A stretch of DNA of 37,716 nucleotides, from the NCBI GenBank assembly GCA_905250885.1, contig CAJNOQ010000997.1, positions 1 through 37,716 on the forward strand, written 5' to 3'. The position numbers and the translations under genes are program-made. The notes beneath the pieces are model-generated. The model searched no databases. It saw only the letters and a list, made by a program, of their open reading frames with translations, and was not told the DNA's origin. The stretch is from Didymodactylos carnosus. Its lineage: Eukaryota > Rotifera > Eurotatoria > Philodinida > Philodinidae. The first letter of the stretch is position 1. Every line of letters begins with the position of its first letter. Shown here in pieces: positions 1 to 10,415 of this stretch.

Positions 1-210
1 GTTTTTTGTTCTAGAGGAAAGCTATGATCAATTTATCTCTGTTATATTCTATTTTTTAAACTGTTCTTTTATGTTCTATGGGAAATTCTTTTATTGTACA
101 TGCAACTATTATGATCAAAAGTTGAGCGGCATGTTCTTTGATTATTTGTCAGGTCGGTCAATTTTCATTCGACCATTTTTACAAGAACAACTCTACTAAG
201 ATTTTACCCT

Positions 211-360
211 TGCCGCCTTCGAACTTTTCGACATTTCTACTTTCGGCATTTTTGGTTTTCGACATTTCTACTTTCGGCATTTTTGATTTTCGACATTTTT
301 ACTTTCGACATTTCGCTTTCGACATTTTTCCTTTCGACATTTTACTTTTCGACATTACTC
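211..360. repeat. Degenerate TTTCGACATTT repeat cluster
   Basis: About ten diverged copies of TTTCGACAT or TTTCGGCAT spaced roughly 12-25 bases apart. The cluster starts immediately after the stop codon of the minus-strand coiled-coil gene, so it probably lies in its 3' untranslated region. The same motif in the opposite orientation (ATGTCGAAA) forms a second cluster at 35890-36080. The open frame read across it (138-434) is phenylalanine and aspartate rich only because of the repeat and is not a gene. Confidence 0.75.
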
Positions 361-647
361 AGTACATTCATTTTGTTCAGTGGCAGTTAAGCGTTGTTCA
401 ATTGCTGTCAGACGTTTTTCCACTGATTTCATGACAGATGCATGCAAAATGTCGACAATACCACTGTGTTATTACTTGATAATTTCAAAGACGATAACTG
501 TTCTTTAATCTTCGAATCGTTGAGCGCTTCCTTGATGTCGTTTTTAATCCAATCACTATTGACAATATCGTATAGATCAAGAACAATCTTGGATTTCGTA
601 GTACCAGTTAGACGTGGCGTAAAATATTCAGTTTTTTTATCGGTAGA
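355..647 (-). CDS. 3' end of a coiled-coil protein gene (two exons, 5' end not found)
   Basis: On the minus strand an open frame runs from 647 to 476, is interrupted by a 53-bp GT-AG intron (475-423, starting GTAATA and ending TCAG), and continues in frame from 422 to the TAA at 355-357. The joined C-terminus is charged and helical, with near-heptad segments (NDIKEALNDSKIKEQL, then MEKRLTAIEQRLTATEQ), so a coiled coil is likely. No ATG precedes it: a TAA lies at 648-650 and I see no good acceptor between that stop and the coding frame, so either the upstream exon joins at an unseen site or the gene is broken at its 5' end. The plus-strand frame at 442-651 is a shadow of it. I do not recognise the family. 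Confidence 0.5.
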
Positions 648-659
648 TTAGCCACGAGA

Positions 660-2080
660 GAGTACACGTTAGAGTAGTTATAAATTAAGAAAACATATAT
701 AATATATACGTCTATCTTGTTCGTTCAAGATTGTGATATTTAGTTATATATTATTTAATATTAGGTTGGCAACAAAGTTTTGCATTGTTTTTGAAAATTT
801 TCTAGAACGTTCAAGGATAATTCCTTCGAGAACGTACCAGAGTTTACATCGACTTTAACCGAATGGAATGAAACTTTCTGAATTTGTAGGACTAGTAACC
901 CTAAGCATAGCTGTAGGGGCAAAAAAATTTTAAAACCTTGGGAAGGGGTCCGAAGGAGGGAGCCAAGGTAGGTTTTCCTAGCAAAACTGGACCATGGCTA
1001 GCTTTTCTATTTCAAATGATAGAAGTCTGAAAATTCTACCATAGATACTACTCGTTGAGTTGATCATTTTTTGTAGCGGACGTTTTTTCCCCCGTGTTCT
1101 GTTTTTTGGGAAATTGCTATAGAAAATCCTAATTTTTCGCGTTTTTTGGGCTCAAGTATCTCTATGAAGCCCAAATCAAATTTTAACTTTTATTAGTGCT
1201 CTTGAATCGTCTAATTGTCCTCTATCTAATGCTGAAATCCGCAGGTCTCCAGCTTGTTTCTGAACCAAATGGCAAAGCCATCTTTGAGCCCTACTTTCGA
1301 TGTTTTCCCAACTTTGAACCCCCCTCACGAACAACTGTGGGATTCCCAAAACCTGTCCTATAGTAGAACTTCATCAGCACACCTAGCTCTACCATTCCTG
1401 AAATTTTCGTTTTTGGTCAATGCAATTTGACTGAGAAAAGCGACTCCAAAGTTGTGAAAAAAATGCATTGTTATAACTATTGTCAATACTATATCATAAG
1501 GATTGTTTTCAGCGAAAAGGTCACTTCCTATGTAAATTTCATGCTGATTATAAATATGCTGTTACTCTTTATGTTTCGCCCAATGAAGATATGCTATATG
1601 TTTCAATAAAAATGCCGTATTGGTTGTCTAAATGACTTATATCACTTTCAATCACGCATGTCATCTCGTAGATGACATGCAGAATGCAAAAGAAATATTT
1701 TGCGTTCTGTCGTCTTCTTAAACGACAATATCATATGACGTGTTTAAAGTTCAATCTGTTCATCACACGTGGTTCTTCATATAACAGCTAGATCTTGTCT
1801 TTTTTATATTTAGCACTAATGAATCTATATTTCAAACGCAGCTGATTTTGATGACAGAATGCAAGAGAGAGAGAGAGAGAGATTTAGCTATTTTTTTCGT
1901 GTTCATGCAGAACGAGAGGAAAGTTCGGGATTGAAAGGGATATATGTGGTCTTTGACTTGTTTTGTCATGTTCTTATAATTCATTTTTCAATCAGCCTGC
2001 CACAGATTATTAAAAGAATATCGCTTTATCTCTTCTAGATATAATTTAATAAATGACTTTGTGTTGTCATCCAACTCGTC
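660..2080. other. Non-coding stretch, no gene seen
   Basis: AT-rich sequence without convincing coding frames on either strand. It holds a perfect 11-bp stem with a short loop at 1656-1680 (GCATGTCATCT and its complement) and a GA microsatellite at about 1864-1882. Confidence 0.5.
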
Positions 2081-2121
2081 ATGTTGGAAAGACCTGATCA
2101 GGTCAGAGACCATCATGGCCC

Positions 2122-2427
2122 ATGGGAGACAGAAAGATTCCTGCAGCTATAGCTGCATGTATGACAAAGCGCTATTCAAATTCCGAACATTCAAAATGCA
2201 CATTATTCTCTGAAGCAAACTGTCTTTGTCGTAATTGCCTCCAGTATGAAACTGAATTCTATAACAATGTATACTTGGATAAAGAAAAAAAAATCGACTT
2301 TGATGATGGTGAGGACGACAACACATACACAGCGTTACCACCATCATTATCATCACTAAGAACACCATCAAAAAGGTTTAAAAGAGAACAGCATTACTTT
2401 GAAAATGATTCAGAAAACCGAAACTGA
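2122..2427 (+). CDS. Possible small or terminal-exon protein, unknown
   Basis: An ATG-started frame of 101 residues. The N-terminal half has four closely spaced cysteines (around residues 26, 34, 36 and 39). The middle is acidic (DFDDGEDD) and the tail is basic with serine and threonine (TPSKRFKREQ), like a regulatory or nuclear C-terminus. It is preceded by short palindromes (GACCTGATCAGGTC at about 2090-2103). The stop codon abuts the start of a diverged tandem repeat. It may be the last exon of a longer gene. I do not recognise a family, and a chance frame is possible. Confidence 0.3.
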   Translation: MGDRKIPAAIAACMTKRYSNSEHSKCTLFSEANCLCRNCLQYETEFYNNVYLDKEKKIDFDDGEDDNTYTALPPSLSSLRTPSKRFKREQHYFENDSENRN

Positions 2428-3075
2428 AGAGTAACACTGTTCTCTCAAATGCGAATATTTGAAATTTGAGAATGTGAGAATGTCAGAAGTTTAGAAGAAC
2501 ACTGTTCTGCAAATTTCAAGCTAATCAGAATTGGCGAGAGGCAGTTTCTTACAATTGCAGATTCTGTGTATTTTTGAGTATCACTTTTCTGTCAGTTGAG
2601 AAATGTTTGGAATTTGACAATTTCAGATTTTTAAAAACTTGGAATGTGATGCTCCCCGAAAAGCAGAATAGCACTCTTCTTTGAAATGAGAAATATTTCG
2701 AATTTCAGAATCTGATAAGTTTGCAATAACACTATTGCTTGAACTCGAAAGTCTTTAGAATTTCTCAATTTCAGAATCTTAAAAGTTGTGAATGCCAATG
2801 TTGTGTGAATTCTGAAACCTTTAGAGTTTCAGCGTCTCAGAGTCGCTGAATTGTATATGGCATACGGTACATGTATTAACTCACACTTATCTTCCAGATG
2901 AGAATTTTCTTTAAAATATTATTTCCAGATTCCGGAATGCTACAGTGTTCAAATGCAGAAATCCCGGAGTTTCTCAAAACTCGAAGTTCTGACTGTCTTG
3001 AGATTCTGAAATTCTGAAATTGCTGAAATTCTGCAGCTGTTCAAATTCTGAAGTTCTGGAAGTCTTGATTTTCTA
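2425..3075. repeat. Diverged tandem repeat with GAATTTCAGAATCT core
   Basis: Repeated blocks built from AACACTGTTCT, then GAAAT, then ATTTGAAATTTCAGAATCT, then AGAAGTTT recur at irregular spacing of about 60-110 bases (near 2430, 2500, 2670, 2730, 2795 and 2995). The copies are strongly diverged, but order and orientation are kept, indicating an old local expansion. The region carries no gene. Confidence 0.55.
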
Positions 3076-3394
3076 GTGTGATTGTACGCGAGTTATTCTG
3101 AAACGTACAATGTCAAAAATTGAATACTTTAGTCTTAAGTCATTGTTATATTGTATAATAATAATTTGACAGCTGTGTAATATTTTGATGAAAAATGCCT
3201 TTTTATCCAGAATGAAATTGATATATATGATCTAGATAAAAAGCGACATCAAACCATATAAAATTCCACTAGTTTGTTGAATTTCTGATATTTCAATATT
3301 TTATTTGACACCAGTACGTTTCCTCGATGACGAAGGTTTTTTAGCCGGAGGAATATCAGTCGTTGATCCAGCTCTTTTATCTGGTGACACTGCA

Positions 3395-3830
3395 CTGTAA
3401 ATAAAAAGCGTATACTAGAAAACCCAAAACGCTTCGAAAACCCTTTCGAAAACTGTTTTCGGTATTCGAAATGATCTCGAAAACTCCTTTCCGTATTTGA
3501 GAATATACGTAGCGTACTTGAACCCTCAAAAACCCTTGGAAAAAACAAAAAAATTTCTCATACCCGAAACGGTATCCTCCAATACCGAACAAGGTATTAT
3601 ATAAAACTCTTTTTTTCCCAAACATTTTCCAAAACCTAAAACATATCAGGATATTCGTTTGTCGGTTTTCGAAAATACCTTTTCGGGTATTTGAATTATT
3701 TCCTATAAAACCCTTCGGTTTTCGAAAGGTAGAAAACTCCCTAGCGTTTTAGAAAAGACCTTTTCGATTGTGTTAGACGCATTTCGGAACCTTATTCCGT
3801 TTTGAAAAATAACGTTTTCTTTTTTTTCAA
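3395..3830. repeat. Cluster of TTTTCGAAAA / ACCCTTTCG palindromic motifs
   Basis: Many diverged copies of AAAACCCTTTCGAAAAC and its self-complementary core TTTTCGAAAA, in both orientations, fill about 430 bases and end just before the exon at 3838. The minus-strand frames here (3249-3548 and 3377-3625) are rich in Phe, Arg and Gly only because they translate this repeat. Confidence 0.6.
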
Positions 3831-3837
3831 ATTCAGA

Positions 3838-3916
3838 ATGATCTTAAGAGGAATATTCAGAAACCCAGTTCCCCTTTTGCAGCATGCTCCGCCCTCTCCT
3901 CTTAGCAAACTAACAG
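3838..3916 (+). CDS. Orphan first exon, possibly a mitochondrial-type N-terminus
   Basis: A strong acceptor-like sequence (a T-rich tract ending TTCAG) lies one base before an ATG. The frame reads 26 residues beginning MILRGIFRNPVPLL, is basic and amphipathic like a mitochondrial presequence, and ends at a consensus-like donor ACAG/GTTTGT (phase 1). An AG next to the start suggests a spliced-leader addition site. I could not find the second exon. A LINE relic begins about 380 bases downstream, so the rest of the gene may have been lost or displaced. Short length keeps confidence low. Confidence 0.35.
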
Positions 3917-4296
3917 GTTTGTATTCATGCACATGAATTTCTTAGTCGTGCTGAACGGTTTATAATGTATTCAAAAAATTAATCATATTTGTTCATCCTA
4001 TACTGATGATCGTATTCAGAAAGCATATTTTTCTTCGTTCAAATCTACATTTATTAAACAATTTTGTTGTGAGATCAGCAATACAACTATTTTTGGACGC
4101 GTTCGCAACAGCTGATGGATACTTATCGACAAGAATTATCATCTGTGTATGATTGTCGTTGGGAAGTATATAGCATGCACGCTCTATCTATATTATGCCA
4201 CAACATTGAGAGTTGTGGCACAACTTTCAAAGGGGAGAGGGGGATGACGCAAAGGAAGAGCTAACCAAAGAATAACGAGGATTTTTTAGCCGTGAC

Positions 4297-4497
4297 GGTC
4301 CAGACGAAATCCCAGCGACTGTATTAAGAAAAACGTTAGTATCATTTCTATACAGCTGCACCATATCTTTAAATTATCCATCGAGACAGGAGAATTTTTT
4401 GATAAATAGAAAGTTGCTACAGTCAATCCGACCTATAAAAAGGGTCCTAAAAATATTGTGTCTAATTATAGACCAATATCTCGCACTTCTTTACCTA
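4297..4497 (+). pseudogene. Non-LTR (LINE) reverse transcriptase fragment
   Basis: Translation shows the typical start of a LINE reverse transcriptase: a GPDEIPATVL segment (family form GPDGIP..LLK), then, after one frame change near 4410, the block PTYKKGPKNIVSNYRPIS followed by a Ser/Leu stretch and a stop codon. In intact elements this NYRPIS block is reverse transcriptase motif 1-2. No YADD catalytic block follows, so this is a short dead fragment of about 200 bases. It is plus-strand and lies between the orphan exon at 3838 and the EF-hand gene. Confidence 0.7.
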
Positions 4498-4509
4498 TTA
4501 AATAACTTG

Positions 4510-5135
4510 ACTCAAGTTATTTAATAACAGCAGTAACTCAAGTTTCACCTGACAACCATAATATAAGAACAGAAAGAAAAAGGGTCTGTATGCTTTCAAA
4601 CTAGAAGGATAGAAAGCGAAAGGAAACCTGTTTCTTTTTCTTCAGTGAATAACAAAGAAGAAAAACAACAAATTGAAAAATAAATATTTCTCTTTTATCC
4701 AATATTAATCTCAGTCAATCGATATTTCTCGTTTATCCAAGTTGATGTTCTCTATCGAATGATGCTAGAGTCTATTCTTATAACAAAAGCACTACAAAAA
4801 CTCGACAAAAATCCTTGTTAGTCAAAAAATCATGAAATTCTTCAGTGTATGATTCGTGTTGAATCATACATTGAATATTTTAAGTAGAATACGATCTTTA
4901 TAATGTACAACGTCGGATAAATTATGTTTTTAACTTAATGAATCGTTGTAGTTTGGTTTTAGAGTCTAATTAATAAATTAATGATTAAAAGTTTAATTAA
5001 AATATAAAATTTTATGTTATACTGGAGAAGATGGTCCGTTATAATCGAAACGTCTCACTGTTGATTATAAATAATAAAATTTTACAAAGATAAAGTATAT
5101 ATTTTATGAAAATTAAAAATATAATACATTGAATA
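4510..5135. other. AT-rich spacer, no gene seen
   Basis: Very AT-rich sequence between the LINE relic and the 3' end of the EF-hand gene. I see no coding frame or structured element beyond short repeats of TATTTCTC-GTTTATCC type at about 4688-4740. Confidence 0.4.
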
Positions 5136-5140
5136 TTTTT

Positions 5141-5548
5141 TTATGGAAAATTATCATACACTGAATCTTGTCGTTTTAATTCTTGATGCGTACCACGATA
5201 TACAGTTGTCATGAATTTTAAATATTCATCATAGGATATTCGACCATCACGATTGCTATCCATATGATTATCCATCAAGTACTTCCCAGTTCTGAAAGAA
5301 TTTGCTAAACTTTTTGAAGCGATAGTTCACTCTGTTTCTACAGACATCCTTTGATGAACAAATGAAATTTGTTGTAGATCGTACTTTATAACACGATCAA
5401 TTACAGCATCTAGAGCTGTAACATTTGCGCGTCTTAAACATTGTTTTATTTCATCTGGAGTTATAGAACCATCTCTATTTAAATCGAAAGAATGAAATGA
5501 ATCATTAATTTCTTGAAGTTCACTTTGACTCAGGCCACTGCCACTCAT
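5141..5548 (-). CDS. Two-EF-hand calcium-binding protein
   Basis: Two minus-strand exons, 5548-5331 and 5291-5141, joined over a 39-bp GT-AG intron in matching phase, give about 122 residues. EF-hand 1 has the loop DLNRDGSITPDE (about residues 22-33) and EF-hand 2 has MDSNRDGRISYDEY near the middle. Both carry the Asp, Asn/Asp, Asp, Gly and Glu ligands expected for calcium binding. An alternative donor at 5384 in the same phase would remove the segment between the hands and bring their spacing closer to calmodulin-like proteins, so the exact intron is uncertain. The ATG at 5548 lies 10 bases after an acceptor-like TTTTGTCTAG, which may be a spliced-leader site. It is probably a cytosolic calcium sensor; partner and process are unknown. 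Confidence 0.8.
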
Positions 5549-5566
5549 TTTGTTTAATCTAGACAA

Positions 5567-6690
5567 AACAGAAGAGACAGAGTTTCACATAACAACTTGA
5601 AATGGGAAACCATTCATACAATCAAACATCTATCACTTTTTCACTCTGTATTACCCAAAAACTAGTACTAGTGAGCGGTACTCCGATTTGGGATGATGTG
5701 AGATGAACGTAAATTCCAATCTGACATTAAAAATCAAAGACACACACTCACGTCTTTTTTCGTATTTTTTAAAAACACATTAAAGTGACTATGATTATAG
5801 AGAAAATAATGAATAAACTTTGCTTTTGTGTGAAAAGGAATCTTGAAAACAGGAAGAAATAATAAGAAAGAAGAAATCAAGAATAAAATGACCTACAAGA
5901 ATGAGTTTTACAGACCAGATGTTTCATCTTGTAATGCTTTTAAAGTAGAGAGAGCGAAAGAGAAATGACATCTATTTTTTTTTGTTTTTCTGTTCTTATG
6001 TTGCTGTTGTTCGGTAAATAACAGAAAAAAAAGAAACAACAAAGTATTGAAAGCACCATTTCATCTTTCTTTTTCGCCCTCACTAGTTTAGAAACATCAC
6101 AACATGAAACACTCTAAAATCACAGATGTAAAGAAAACGATTACTTATTTGTATATATATTGACATTCCAATGGACGTAGCTGTAATGAAACATAACGTA
6201 TAATCTACAACAGATACACCTGAATTGAAATGAATCGTGATCATCTACACTCATGGTTCGTGTTGAGAATTAGTACATATACGTCGGAAAATTACGTTTT
6301 ATTAAATAATGTTAATATACAACGTACAGTGGGCAATTTTGACTAGGCACGTGGACATATGCTGTAGAAGAGGTACAAAACTCTATAAATACATTTTTTA
6401 TAGGTTTTCAAATATGCTCTTTCCAATTGTGAGATTTGAGAAATCCTGAAATAATTGGTTCTAGGTTTTTAGAAGATCGAATCTCTAGAAAACCTATAAA
6501 AAAATATTTTTTTATGGCGAAAATCTCAGTTTTTGATGCTGATTCCAAATATCACATTAGTTGTAAATAAAAGCTTTTCTGAGCTGGAAAAAATAGATTT
6601 TACCTGGAAAATCTCTAGAAGCAGATGCGCATATTTACGCTAACAAGATAGGCGTATCATATATAGAAGAACATTCTATGAAAGTTTGAG
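5567..6690. other. Non-coding stretch, no gene seen
   Basis: Upstream flank of the EF-hand gene. AT-rich, with purine-rich runs, and no convincing coding frame on either strand. Confidence 0.4.
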
Positions 6691-6699
6691 CCCAATTGA

Positions 6700-7070
6700 A
6701 TGATGGCTAACGATGGCGCAGCCACATCTTCAGTGTCCAAGTATCCGCCACATCCACAACAGCTTAGCAAAAATAAATCACTGAGATTTTCCAACAGAAA
6801 AGACTTCTTTACTTTCTGAGATACAAGCGCTTTTTGGTCGAGGTGGCTGAAATCTGGCGAATTTTCATTTGATCCCACTGAAGAAATTGTTCAAACTGGC
6901 GGGGAACAACACAAAATAGTAATCAATGTTTTGGTGAGAATAGACCTGAAAATCCTGATGGTGATAATGCAGCGGCAGATGAGCCGTCAAAATCAAACAG
7001 TAGAAGTCTTGGTCAAAGTTGTGGTCGACGGTCAACAAGACAAAATGCGCATGCAGTTCCAACGTCTATA
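6700..7070 (+). pseudogene. Coding-like segment with one in-frame stop, unknown
   Basis: From an ATG at 6700 one frame stays open to about 7070 except for a single TGA at 6817-6819. The first part is Pro/Ser/Lys rich (begins MMANDGAATSS). The part after the stop contains SFDPTEEIVQTGGEQHKI. A second frame over 6890-7120 is polar and disordered-looking. The local base composition is less AT-rich than its surroundings, and several frames are open, including on the minus strand, so the true coding strand is uncertain. I do not recognise a family; this may be a decayed gene or a chance opening. Confidence 0.25.
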
Positions 7071-8262
7071 TTAGTATTATCATTTCCACGGAGTTGTGTA
7101 TACAAACAGATTCATTTTAATTTTTTTTTTGTTTTTAATAACCTTGCATTATTAAATTAATTACACCGTTGAAAATAAAATGTCTTTCAGTTCTAAAATC
7201 TTAACAGACGTTCTTGAAAGTTGCCATTACAAACTCTGTCAGACTCTTAGAGAACAAAACAAAAGCATACCGAAAGTCCATGTAAAAACAAACCCCATTT
7301 TCCCCAACTTTGGATAGCATTGACGAGCACTCCTACACATCGCAACAACAAGAAGATGATGTCTTTATCCATATATTATATATAACTCAAAAGAAATCTT
7401 AGTTTTAGTTTTTGACTATTTAACTTGCCATAAAGAAAAGCGAAAGTGAATTTACGACAGTATAAACTATATAAAGTTATAAAGTTCTATTTTTAATTGT
7501 AAACAAAAGACATTTTAGGCTTAGAAACATGCGGTACCGTTGCGCAGTATGGCATCTGCTACAGTAACATCGGTAGTAAGAAAAGGTCAACTTCTAAAAA
7601 AATATTGTTATCACACAAAAATAGAAATAGGCGACATTTATAATCAGATCAGCTATAACGTCGATTTGTCATAATATTCTCGATCCATTGCGAATCTTGC
7701 GGTCAGAAGACTTAAAAGGTTACGACAACATGAAAAAAATAATGACAACACAATTGATAATTAATGTCAGACATTTATAGTAATGTCTAACATAACAATA
7801 GAGTACAATAAGATGAGAATGTTTCTGCACTCTCATTTGTTTCATGACATGACACAGCGAAAGACGTCGCATCCATCGAAGTTGTCGTTTCAAAGTGTGA
7901 GCAGACTTGCACAGTTGAGATATCGTTTCTTCTACCGAAGAAAATCAGCTCACAAAATGATTTAGACCAAAATTCACCTTTTGTGCTGGAAAGAGAGAGT
8001 TTATAGACGGAAATTTAGGGTCATACCAGTCTTTCAGCGAGACTTACAGTCGATTCAGGACAGGCCAGTTCATAACGTTGCTAGTCGAAAAACTGTTACC
8101 GAAAAACAATTACTTTCTCTCCGAAGTATGCGTCCATCGACGAGGCAGCAAAAAGTGAAAAATGCGATGACTAAGAATTTATTGCCTTGTTGCTTCCACT
8201 TCGTACTGCTTCGTCTGTGTATTCCAATTATCTTTTAATCGATGAAAGAAAAAAAGAGTTTT
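7071..8262. other. Non-coding stretch, no supported gene
   Basis: Contains two short plus-strand frames (7783-7965 and 7981-8238) that show no motif, no good splice context and no family resemblance. I treat the region as non-coding, possibly the 3' flank of the minus-strand exon that ends at 8263. Confidence 0.4.
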
Positions 8263-8465
8263 TCATTTGAATGGGCCTGATATCGTTGTTGAGAATGTGG
8301 ATGATAGTGTGCTAATCGTTGGAATGATTATTGAATTTAGTGTATTGTGTACTTGACCTAATTTGATGTCGGTTGTTTGAACTGACAGCATGAATGAATA
8401 TAATTGTTTGACTAGGTCATCTATTTCTTTTGCACTATTTTGTTGTAGATCATTCAGTTGTTGAG
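8263..8465 (-). CDS. Terminal exon of a coiled-coil protein
   Basis: On the minus strand an acceptor (TTTCACTCACTAG) opens a 203-bp exon ending in TGA at 8263-8265. The frame encodes about 66 residues: a helical, heptad-like part (QQLNDLQQNSAKEIDDLVKQ, then further helix) followed by a Ser/Thr/Ile-rich tail ending GPFK. The exon needs one base from a preceding exon (phase 1), which I could not find upstream. Its residue usage is protein-like, unlike the alternative frames. It resembles, in style only, the coiled-coil terminus at 355-647. The family is unknown. Confidence 0.4.
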
Positions 8466-9367
8466 CTAGTGAGTGAAATTAGGTAACTAAAGCGATACTT
8501 CAAAATAACAAAAAAAATTTTCAATAAACTCCAGCAGTCTTCTTTATCCCTTTTTCCAACGGTAAAACGTAACTAATTAATTGGCTTTTCCCTGTTTTTT
8601 GAACAGCGCAAAAAAATATTAGACAGATGGTTAATGCACGTTTGGCGGACGATTATATCATGAATTGTTGTTCATTTACGTATTTTGTAACTACAGTCGT
8701 GAAAGTATTTCTCCTTTCCTCTCAGGATACGCTAAAAGAACGCTGAGAAAGATTTTCCTGGAGAACAGCTGAGGTGGAAATTTCTAATATCCACAGTTTA
8801 TTATCTGTCATCGTGACTCAGATCCAAAATTTTAGGACGTGAAACAGACCGAGCTGATCGGTTTTTCGGGTTTCACTGCCCACACTCTAAAAACAAATGA
8901 TTTTCTGCAGAATCTCAAAAACGGGTCCGAATTTTGCAACCATTTTAAGGTTCCGTACCGAAAGGTTTAGTGCGGATCCCCTATAATTTTATGTTCAGAA
9001 AAGGTTTTGTGCACAAAGGTTTCGTATCGTTCTCTGAAAGGTCTCGTGTCGATCTTTCATTACCAAGTTGCAGGGGAAAAGTTATATTATCGCGTTTTGA
9101 AGGCTGTAATCTCTCGTTTTTATTCATATTATTTTCTGCTGGTTTTTCAAACAATCATCATGGAGTACAAAATAAAGGCAACTAAATATTGTCAAAAATA
9201 AATAAAAATCACACGAGTCAACTATGTTTTACGGTTTTTTCATATTTTGCATTCATTGTAGAGTTTTGCGCTAGGCCTTAGCGCCTAACAATTTCGTTAA
9301 GTTTGATTAAAACTAGATGGACTTATAGTGTTTACATGAGAGATATTTTATTAGAACAATTTTAGAA
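8466..9367. other. Non-coding stretch, no gene seen
   Basis: No supported gene. The overlapping frames at 8970-9201 lack any recognisable feature and sit in a repeat-like run (AAAGGTTT-type motifs). Confidence 0.4.
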
Positions 9368-9533
9368 GTTCTTCTGCTGGATTCCATCTTCCGACCTCCA
9401 CACATTGCACTTCTCCAACTACGCATTTTTCCATTGAACTAAATTGTAACTTAGTGGAATTATAATTTACGAAAATGCGTAGTTGGAGAAGTGCAATGTA
9501 TGGAGGTCGGAAGATGGAATCCAGCAGAAGAAC
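9368..9533. mobile_element. Foldback / MITE-like inverted repeat
   Basis: Two arms of about 60 bases (9368-9427 and 9474-9533) are reverse complements with about one mismatch and are separated by about 46 bases. The near-identity implies recent origin or active correction. There is no coding capacity, so it would be a non-autonomous element. Confidence 0.8.
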
Positions 9534-10413
9534 ATTAAAAAGTCATATTAAAAAGTCATATTTTGAATCTGCCAGCTGCTTTGCTGAGCGGCAATTACTT
9601 TAAGTTACAAAACAGCAAAAAGTTTTTGGCCATAATGCTGGCATTTCTTTCTTTATGAAAATCCTCCTCGATTCTTAAAATCATGACTCTCTCTCTCTCT
9701 ATCTCTCTCTTTATCCTATTTGTATATAAATAATAAATTGAACAAGAAGGTAGTCACTTTAGTTTTATTAACATTTTATGTTCTTTTGGTCATAAATTTG
9801 CAGTTTGGTAAGTAGATTCTGAAGAAATACTAAGGCACAGTCAGTACACTGCGTCCTATGCGAAGATAAGTTCACTTTTTCCAAACAGCTGAGTTCTCTG
9901 TTTGATCTGTGAATGAGGTCAGTGCAGTGACCATTTCTTCATACCAACACAAACCTGCAGCTTTTTCTCTCGGGGGGAAAGGCAGATTTTCGACCCAGAA
10001 ATCTCTGGAAATCCCTATAAACCTCGATTAATGCGTCTAAAATTGGATAGTACGAGTAAAAATTAATTGCACCTGGAGTTCTAAGAATTTTCAGTCTGAG
10101 AATAAGTAGTTAACAAACTGACATTTTAACCGACCAGTGACGACGAGTCACAAACGTTTTCTCCCCCATAAGAGGTGTAGCTGCCACGTCTGGTGGCGAG
10201 TCAGATTTTGCACAGACCATTCTATTGAAAATTACATCTTAAAAATCTGAAATGTATAAATTCAAGTCGCTTGACAACACAAGAATAAAATTCACATGCG
10301 GCTTCGCAGTTGTGCCAAGTTCGACAGATGGTCATTGCCATTCGCACTTTGAAGAACATATTTGTTCATAACAGCAAAATTTGTTCTACAAACTTGTCTA
10401 TTATTTTTCATAG
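9534..10413. other. Upstream flank of the three-module gene
   Basis: No coding frame seen. It holds a CT microsatellite at about 9688-9712 and ends in the acceptor TTATTTTTCATAG (AG at 10412-10413), two bases before the first ATG of the membrane-protein gene. Confidence 0.4.
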
Positions 10414-10415
10414 AA

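Noticed and set aside
3249..3625. Minus-strand Phe/Arg/Gly-rich frames
   Set aside because: They translate the TTTTCGAAAA repeat cluster.
7783..8238. Two consecutive short plus frames as a gene
   Set aside because: No motif, no coding-like composition and no convincing splice sites.
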